Below, piece by piece: positions 8,578 to 12,937 of a DNA stretch of 12,937 bases; the first letter of the stretch is position 1, and every line of letters begins with the position of its first letter. The DNA is from Acidobacteriota bacterium. GTDB lineage: Bacteria > Acidobacteriota > Terriglobia > Terriglobales > Acidobacteriaceae. The stretch covers positions 1 through 12,937 of the forward strand of contig JAJXZK010000236.1 of assembly GCA_021780095.1 (NCBI GenBank). Direction: 5' to 3'. A model generated the notes under the pieces. That model was given only the letters and a program-made list of their open reading frames with translations, did not search any database and was not told the DNA's origin. Made by a program: the position numbers and the translations under genes.

Positions 8578-8700
8578 TTGAGCTCCTTTTCAACTACGGC
8601 CAAATTCCAACCATACGCGGGAGTTGGGTCACATCCCATCTGCGACATACGTATCACCACAATCCTAGTAAACTAAACCATAGGGTACGTAACCGACAAT
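8578..8700. promoter_or_regulatory. Divergent intergenic region between serine hydrolase and hypothetical gene
   Basis: These 123 bases must hold the start signals of both divergent genes. I found no pair of sigma70-like boxes with good spacing on either strand. Two TACGTA palindromes are present, at 8648-8653 and 8686-8691. The second sits inside the near-palindrome GGGTACGTAACC (8683-8694), close to the plus-strand start. They could be regulator sites, but six-base palindromes are weak evidence. Confidence 0.3.
8583..8589 (-). promoter_or_regulatory. Strong ribosome binding site of the serine hydrolase
   Basis: On the minus strand AAAGGAG lies 5 bases before the ATG at 8577. This decides between that ATG and the internal one four codons later. 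Confidence 0.8.
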
Positions 8701-9651
8701 ATGACAGAAAGTTCAACAGTTTCGATGAATCTTCCTCTCACCTCTGCAATTGAATCTGCGGCAAAAACCGCGGGTCTGATCGTTTTGTCCACACACGCAG
8801 GTTCTGATTTCAATGGCTCGCCGACAACTCGCTTCGTCTTTGGATTGAGCGCGGAGACTGCCAGCGATCGCACGTTGCAGATGGAGTTGAGCAACACTTT
8901 CGACGTGTCGCAGACTGCGCTGTTGCCGGAGTTGACCAGCTATCTGCGCGAATCCGCACTGCGCCTTCGCAATCCCCGACCGGATTGTTATGTCACCCTG
9001 GCTGGATTGCCGATTCGATTCGCCGATTTCCGCTGGCCGTTTCATCGATCCACTTCCGGCTCCGATACGTACGTAGTTCATGGCGCTGCGCATCTGGAAG
9101 ATGGCACTGCGAGTCCGTTGCATGCCAAGATCGCTGCGAGCATGACGGTCACTTTTGCAGACATTGTCGCCGCCCCCGAACAGCCTTACGCGGAAACATT
9201 TATTTACAACGCCGTTCGTAAGACGCTGGACCAGGGACAGATGGAAATGATCAAGAGCGGCAATCGCCAGCCGGTTCCTGTCACCACGCGGTACTACAGC
9301 CGCTGGCAAAAAAAGTTTGTCTTTAGCGACACCGACGACGAGGCGCGAACTGATTTTCTGGCGTTAAAACTCTATTGGCTTTCCGGAGTGCTGGGAGGCA
9401 GCCAGCCCGTATGGATCGCCGATCCCAGAGATGCACAGTATCTGAACGCCACAACAGATCAGTTGCAACACGCGGCAACCCTTCTGGCTGGCGAGGGGTT
9501 CGTTAAGCTGGCAGCGGACCCGCAATTCGCCGCCGCGACACCATTGCTGTTACAGCGCGCGGAACATTACCACACCGTCCTGGCGGACGCGCTGGCGATC
9601 ACCAAGCCCTCCTTCAACGAAGACATGCGCCACGGCCATACCAATATGTAA
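8701..9651 (+). CDS. Uncharacterised 316-residue protein
   Basis: I do not recognise this family. The protein has no signal peptide and no convincing membrane helix, so it is probably cytoplasmic. Residues about 20-165 alternate short beta-like stretches, for example RFVFGLSAE, CYVTLAGLPIRF and KIAASMTVTF. Residues about 215-300 look helical, with LALKLYWLSGVLGG followed by the distinctive QPVWIADPRDAQYL at 235-248. The C-terminus is histidine-rich (DMRHGHTNM). The composition is balanced and the frame has no internal stop over 316 codons, and codon use looks like its neighbours, so I believe it is a real gene. The first ATG at 8701 has no Shine-Dalgarno sequence. ATG at 8725 is an alternative, with AGAAAG some way upstream. 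It is divergent from the serine hydrolase and converges on the FGE fusion gene, so it probably forms a single-gene transcript. Confidence 0.7.
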   Translation: MTESSTVSMNLPLTSAIESAAKTAGLIVLSTHAGSDFNGSPTTRFVFGLSAETASDRTLQMELSNTFDVSQTALLPELTSYLRESALRLRNPRPDCYVTLAGLPIRFADFRWPFHRSTSGSDTYVVHGAAHLEDGTASPLHAKIAASMTVTFADIVAAPEQPYAETFIYNAVRKTLDQGQMEMIKSGNRQPVPVTTRYYSRWQKKFVFSDTDDEARTDFLALKLYWLSGVLGGSQPVWIADPRDAQYLNATTDQLQHAATLLAGEGFVKLAADPQFAAATPLLLQRAEHYHTVLADALAITKPSFNEDMRHGHTNM

Positions 9652-9663
9652 GTGGCTGGTGCA

Positions 9664-9703
9664 GACTGCTTGTGCTTCCCTTCCAGCGGGAACGCAAGCA
9701 GTC
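9664..9703. terminator. Hairpin in the convergent gap, probable bidirectional terminator
   Basis: GACTGCTTG (9664-9672) pairs with CAAGCAGTC (9695-9703), 9 base pairs. After a small internal loop (TGC/CG), TTCCC (9676-9680) pairs with GGGAA (9688-9692) around a 7-base loop. The hairpin lies in the 69-base gap between two genes that end towards each other. Neither side has the T-run of a classic intrinsic terminator, so it may need a factor or act as a 3'-end stabiliser. Confidence 0.5.
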
Positions 9704-9720
9704 AGACAGACCGGCGTCAC

Positions 9721-11928
9721 TTATTTGGCGTCCATCACGCAACGAAATCCAACCCCGCCGGAACGATCATAGCTGGGAGCCATCAGCAGTAATTTCCCGT
9801 GCTCATCGTTGCGGTAAGCCTGCGGAAAATACCAGATCGACCCCTGCGGTTGATAATGACTTCCGCCGCGCAGAATGCCTGCTCGCGTGTGTTCATCCGT
9901 GAACTCGTCCGTCCACTGCCACACATTGCCGACCATATCCATCACGCCGAACGGACTGGCGCCGGCAGGGTGTGCATCCACATCGGCGGCGCTCGCCATC
10001 CTCCGTCCTGCATCCGGCACGGGCACAACCTGCGGATTCCACTCGTTCCCCCACGGGTACGTGCGACCATCGGTTCCCTGGGCGGCGTACTGCCATTCCC
10101 ACTCATGCGGAAGCCGCTTGCCGGCCCATTTCGCATATGAGCGAGCATCTTCCAATGAAACCCAGGTCACCGGCTTGTTGCCCCAGCCCTCGGGATAGGT
10201 CCCATTTTTCCAGTCACGCAGGAAGTCCAGATTGTCCTTCGGCTGGTAGTGGGAGGCGTCGAGAAACTTCTTGAACTCCGCATTCGTCACCGGATACTTA
10301 TCGATGTAGAACGAATCGATGTGCATCTTGTGCTCGTGAAAACGCCGTGGCATATCTTCCCAAGGGTATTGCACGTCGACTCCGATATCATTGCTGCCTT
10401 CGATCTCAATGCCGCGCACCTTAAATACAAAGTCGGCTGCGGGAATCTGGATCATGCCTTCCGGCGCGCTGGCCGCCGGCTTGGTCACTGGAATCTCTAC
10501 CATCTGTTGCGGCAGCGACTTCCATTCATCGGAATAACTGGACAGCGGTGTCGCGGTCATGGCCTTCATCTTTGCCATGAGCTTCTGTGTCATGGCGTCA
10601 GCCTCGCCCGGCGTCGCCAGTACTGCGCCAAAGCCGTGTGCCTCGATCGAGAAGGAAAGCACATCATTTCCGCCTTCGCGATCGGGTTTCAGTTCCATTC
10701 CGTGATACAGGTCGTAGTAGTGCATTCCGTCCTTCGCAGGGACAGCCATCTGCCTTCCGGACACATCGTATTCATTGCGGTTCACGAGGGTCCACACCGT
10801 CTTATCTCCCAGCGGCCAGCGACTGGAGAAGATTCCGTAGAACGTTGTGGGATACATCGGCTCCCACCCTGGGCTCACAAGAAATGGGGCGACGCCCCGT
10901 TCAATCGTGGCCATCCGTCGCGTGGCTTCGCCATCACGCGGAGTAATTCCATTCCAGATGCCCCATATGTTTTCCCAGCTTTCCCAACCGACGCCATTGA
11001 AGAACGCGAATTGAAGATCATCTGTCTTATTGCGGTTCCAACGGTGAGAGATGTTGACCATGTGGCGGGTCTCCAACCACTTGAATCGGTCCACCTCCGG
11101 TGCGAAGGGAAACTGGTATTGACCCCACGTCATCACGTTCCATGCCATCGCTTCATCGGAAGGCTGCCCTTCCGGCTCGAACGCCAGCGGGTGGTCTACC
11201 TTATCCGCTGCCAATGAGAACGCGAGGGGCACTCCATCCTGCGTGTCACCGTTGATGCCGTCGGCGTTCAGTTGCTTCATGAATTCTGCAACTGCCTGTG
11301 GCCAGGGTACTCCCGGATCGCGAGTTCCCTGGTCCCACATCATCATCGGAAACAACACGCGCACGCCACGTCGATGAAAGTCCGCCACCATCTGTTGCAC
11401 GCCCGCCACGCCACCGGGCATGGAACGCACCATGTCATGTTGATTGCGATCGTCGATTCCCATGTTCGGATACGTAGACCAGACCAGCACCGCATCGATT
11501 CCGCCATAACGCTTTTCGAGGTCATCCAGATAGCGGTCTACCGTGTATTTGCCGGAGACAGGATCGTACAGATAGCGATCCTGCACCATCATCTGCGGCT
11601 GGATAAAACTGGACTGCGTCCACTGCAGCGCTGGCATACCGTAGCGCGCGCCATCGTAGCCCACTCGAATGCGGCGTTCCGTGCGCCAGTGAGTCACATC
11701 CTTCAACCATTCTTCATGCGTATTGGCAGGGCAGGGATGATATCCGCCCGCGAGCGCGGCGGAATATGCGTTGCTCAACGTCAGGCAGTCTGGAACCGGG
11801 ATCTGTTCTCTCTCTGGCCGGTACTGGCTGTCTTGTCCGGTTGCCACTGGGCATAACGTTGCGGTGACGATGAGCCCGGCGATCACGACAAACATTTGAG
11901 TGCGAATACGAGTCATACATTCTCCCAT
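9721..11928 (-). CDS. Secreted fusion: TIM-barrel glycosidase-like domain plus FGE/SUMF1-like domain
   Basis: About 735 residues; numbering here is from the alternative ATG at 11916. A signal peptide spans 1-27 (cleavage near ATG-QDS). Residues about 80-360 look like a TIM barrel: IDAVLVWST (140-148), VRVLFPMMMWD (185-195), ADGINGDT (218-225) and LAFEPEG (244-250). D224 and E247 or E249 are candidate catalytic acids. A beta-sandwich-like part follows (about 360-435). Residues about 485-731 are FGE-sulfatase/SUMF1-like: RLPHEWEWQYAAQG (601-614), YPWGNEW, GVMDMVGNVWQWT (657-669), RGGS (683-686), GFRCV (723-727). The paired catalytic cysteines of true FGEs are absent: the equivalent stretch reads SIWYFPQAYRN, and C726 is the domain's only cysteine. 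It is therefore unlikely to make formylglycine and may bind or act on glycans. C44 and C62 could form a disulphide. It follows the GH13-like gene by about 54 bases on the same strand, probably in one operon. Confidence 0.85.
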   Translation of the reverse strand: MGECMTRIRTQMFVVIAGLIVTATLCPVATGQDSQYRPEREQIPVPDCLTLSNAYSAALAGGYHPCPANTHEEWLKDVTHWRTERRIRVGYDGARYGMPALQWTQSSFIQPQMMVQDRYLYDPVSGKYTVDRYLDDLEKRYGGIDAVLVWSTYPNMGIDDRNQHDMVRSMPGGVAGVQQMVADFHRRGVRVLFPMMMWDQGTRDPGVPWPQAVAEFMKQLNADGINGDTQDGVPLAFSLAADKVDHPLAFEPEGQPSDEAMAWNVMTWGQYQFPFAPEVDRFKWLETRHMVNISHRWNRNKTDDLQFAFFNGVGWESWENIWGIWNGITPRDGEATRRMATIERGVAPFLVSPGWEPMYPTTFYGIFSSRWPLGDKTVWTLVNRNEYDVSGRQMAVPAKDGMHYYDLYHGMELKPDREGGNDVLSFSIEAHGFGAVLATPGEADAMTQKLMAKMKAMTATPLSSYSDEWKSLPQQMVEIPVTKPAASAPEGMIQIPAADFVFKVRGIEIEGSNDIGVDVQYPWEDMPRRFHEHKMHIDSFYIDKYPVTNAEFKKFLDASHYQPKDNLDFLRDWKNGTYPEGWGNKPVTWVSLEDARSYAKWAGKRLPHEWEWQYAAQGTDGRTYPWGNEWNPQVVPVPDAGRRMASAADVDAHPAGASPFGVMDMVGNVWQWTDEFTDEHTRAGILRGGSHYQPQGSIWYFPQAYRNDEHGKLLLMAPSYDRSGGVGFRCVMDAK

Positions 11929-11936
11929 GAAGAAAT

Positions 11937-11941
11937 CTCCT
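11937..11941 (-). promoter_or_regulatory. Ribosome binding site choosing the start of the FGE fusion gene
   Basis: On the minus strand AGGAG is 8 bases before the ATG at 11928. A weaker GGGAG lies 5 bases before the second ATG at 11916. Both starts leave the signal peptide intact and differ by four residues (MGEC). Confidence 0.6.
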
Positions 11942-11982
11942 AAGCTTGCGCGGCTGTTGTTGGGCCACACGTTTGCAATACG

Positions 11983-12937
11983 CTACTCCGATACCGTAAC
12001 AATGCGGTGTCCGTGGGCCGGCATGTCCACAAGCAGGCTGCCGTTTCGAACTGGCGTAGCCGTCCCACCCTCCAGGCCTGTGAATTTCGAACCATGGACT
12101 GCCCCAAGATCCACCTTGACCTGCGCCGGTTGCGATTGAAAGTTGAAGACAATGAGAAGGCGCTCCGAATGATCCGCCGCACCCCGCAAGGTTGCGTAGA
12201 AATGTGTGTCGTCATTGGTGGCGATGCGGCGTCGGGTGCTGTTTTGATAGAGCGCCGGATGGTGAGCCTTCAGTTTCAGGAGCGCAGGAACTCCAGACGC
12301 TGGCTGCGTAACTCCGCCACGAGGATCACAGTAACAAAGCATGTCTCCGGAGGTGGCCAACAGAGCTTCTGCCAGCTGTTGTCGCTCCGCGTCATGCAGA
12401 TCGGGGACTGGCATGTAAAGTGTGCCGCCGGCAGCTACCACGGGATCGTGATAGCTACGCAACGCGCTTTCTAGCAGGTCGGGATTACCGCTTTCCACAC
12501 TTTGCTTGAGAGCCTGATTGTCTTTCTCCCACCAGATACCCAGGCCATAATCGTACAGATTGGTAAAGTGTCCTTCGGTCACCCATCCCACCGGGTCATC
12601 GGTGCGGAAGGCTCCGCCTCCCTCCGGTTGGATAAACTTGCGCCCGTTACTGGAAATGGGGTCGGTGATGCGCTGGTCAACCTTCTGCCATGTCGCGCCC
12701 GTATACCAATTGACCGCGTCGAGAATCATGCCGTCGAGGCCGGTCCTCATCCAGAACTTCACAACTTTTTCCGCTTCAGCGGGCCACGCCTCGCCTGCCC
12801 AGTTGTATTGCGGAAGACGGACGCTCTGCCCATTCGCATCTTTACCAGGCCAGCGAGTCCAGTAGTATTGCTGGGCACGATCGCTCCACTGCCAAAATTC
12901 GTTTTTCAGCGGATCATAGCCCGGCTGCTTGGGACGA
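11983..12937 (-). CDS. GH13-like alpha-amylase-type protein, C-terminal part (partial at right edge)
   Basis: The frame is open from the right edge to the TAG at 11983-11985, giving about 317 residues of the C-terminal half. The entry stretch is aromatic-rich (NEFWQWSD, YYWTRWPG). The catalytic barrel then shows GLDGMILDAVNW, equivalent to GH13 region II with its aspartate nucleophile. VTEGHFTNL is probably region III, with the general acid glutamate, and PDLHDAERQQ is region IV, with the HD pair. Aspartate-to-glutamate spacing is 48 residues and glutamate-to-aspartate spacing is 61, within GH13 habit. A beta-sandwich C-terminal domain (LLIVFNFQS to HRIVTVSE) ends the protein. The invariant GH13 arginine two residues before the nucleophile (GxRxD) is isoleucine here (GMILD). 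Any start and signal peptide lie outside the window. It is probably cotranscribed with the FGE fusion gene downstream. Family membership is likely, activity uncertain. Confidence 0.8.
   Translation of the reverse strand, partial: RPKQPGYDPLKNEFWQWSDRAQQYYWTRWPGKDANGQSVRLPQYNWAGEAWPAEAEKVVKFWMRTGLDGMILDAVNWYTGATWQKVDQRITDPISSNGRKFIQPEGGGAFRTDDPVGWVTEGHFTNLYDYGLGIWWEKDNQALKQSVESGNPDLLESALRSYHDPVVAAGGTLYMPVPDLHDAERQQLAEALLATSGDMLCYCDPRGGVTQPASGVPALLKLKAHHPALYQNSTRRRIATNDDTHFYATLRGAADHSERLLIVFNFQSQPAQVKVDLGAVHGSKFTGLEGGTATPVRNGSLLVDMPAHGHRIVTVSE

Noticed and set aside
9721..10470. Sulfatase-activating FGE function for the C-terminal domain.
   Set aside because: The cysteine pair needed for formylglycine formation is missing and no sulfatase gene is present in the window.

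Overview
The window looks like part of a chromosome from a mesophilic, moderately GC-rich Gram-negative bacterium. Acidobacteriota is my best guess. The grounds are the mix of an outer-membrane DUF5916 beta-barrel, a secreted serine hydrolase, GT-C membrane glycosyltransferases and a formylglycine-generating-enzyme-like (FGE-like) fusion protein, together with general protein style. No marker gene settles the taxonomy. I see no rRNA, tRNA, CRISPR array, insertion sequence or phage gene.

Layout, left to right. (1) Positions 1-196, minus strand: the N-terminal end of a membrane protein, probably a GT-C glycosyltransferase, that runs off the left edge. (2) 309-3457, plus strand: a translationally coupled pair, an FAD-dependent amine-oxidase-like oxidoreductase and a polytopic GT39/ArnT-like glycosyltransferase, overlapping by 4 bases at GTGA. 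(3) 3518-4549, plus: ruvB, the Holliday-junction branch-migration motor, without ruvA or ruvC beside it. (4) 4710-7142, plus: an exported DUF5916 protein with an N-terminal CBM9-like domain and a C-terminal outer-membrane barrel. (5) 7147-8577, minus: an exported class C beta-lactamase-like serine hydrolase, tail to tail with the DUF5916 gene and only 4 bases apart. (6) 8701-9651, plus: a 316-residue protein I do not recognise, divergent from the hydrolase. (7) 9721-12937, minus: two tandem genes, first a GH13-like alpha-amylase-type protein cut by the right edge, then a secreted fusion of a TIM-barrel glycosidase-like domain and an FGE-like domain. A strong hairpin lies in the convergent gap at 9652-9720.

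How the parts may work together. The left third is probably envelope glycan or glycolipid assembly: two membrane glycosyltransferases and a flavoprotein that may act on a lipid or sugar nucleotide. The right third looks like carbohydrate processing outside the cytoplasm. The most unusual material is the right-hand pair. The GH13-like protein lacks the arginine that normally precedes the catalytic nucleophile, and the FGE-like domain lacks the catalytic cysteine pair, so neither should be assumed to do its family's textbook reaction. I see no defence system or other clearly new multi-gene machine.
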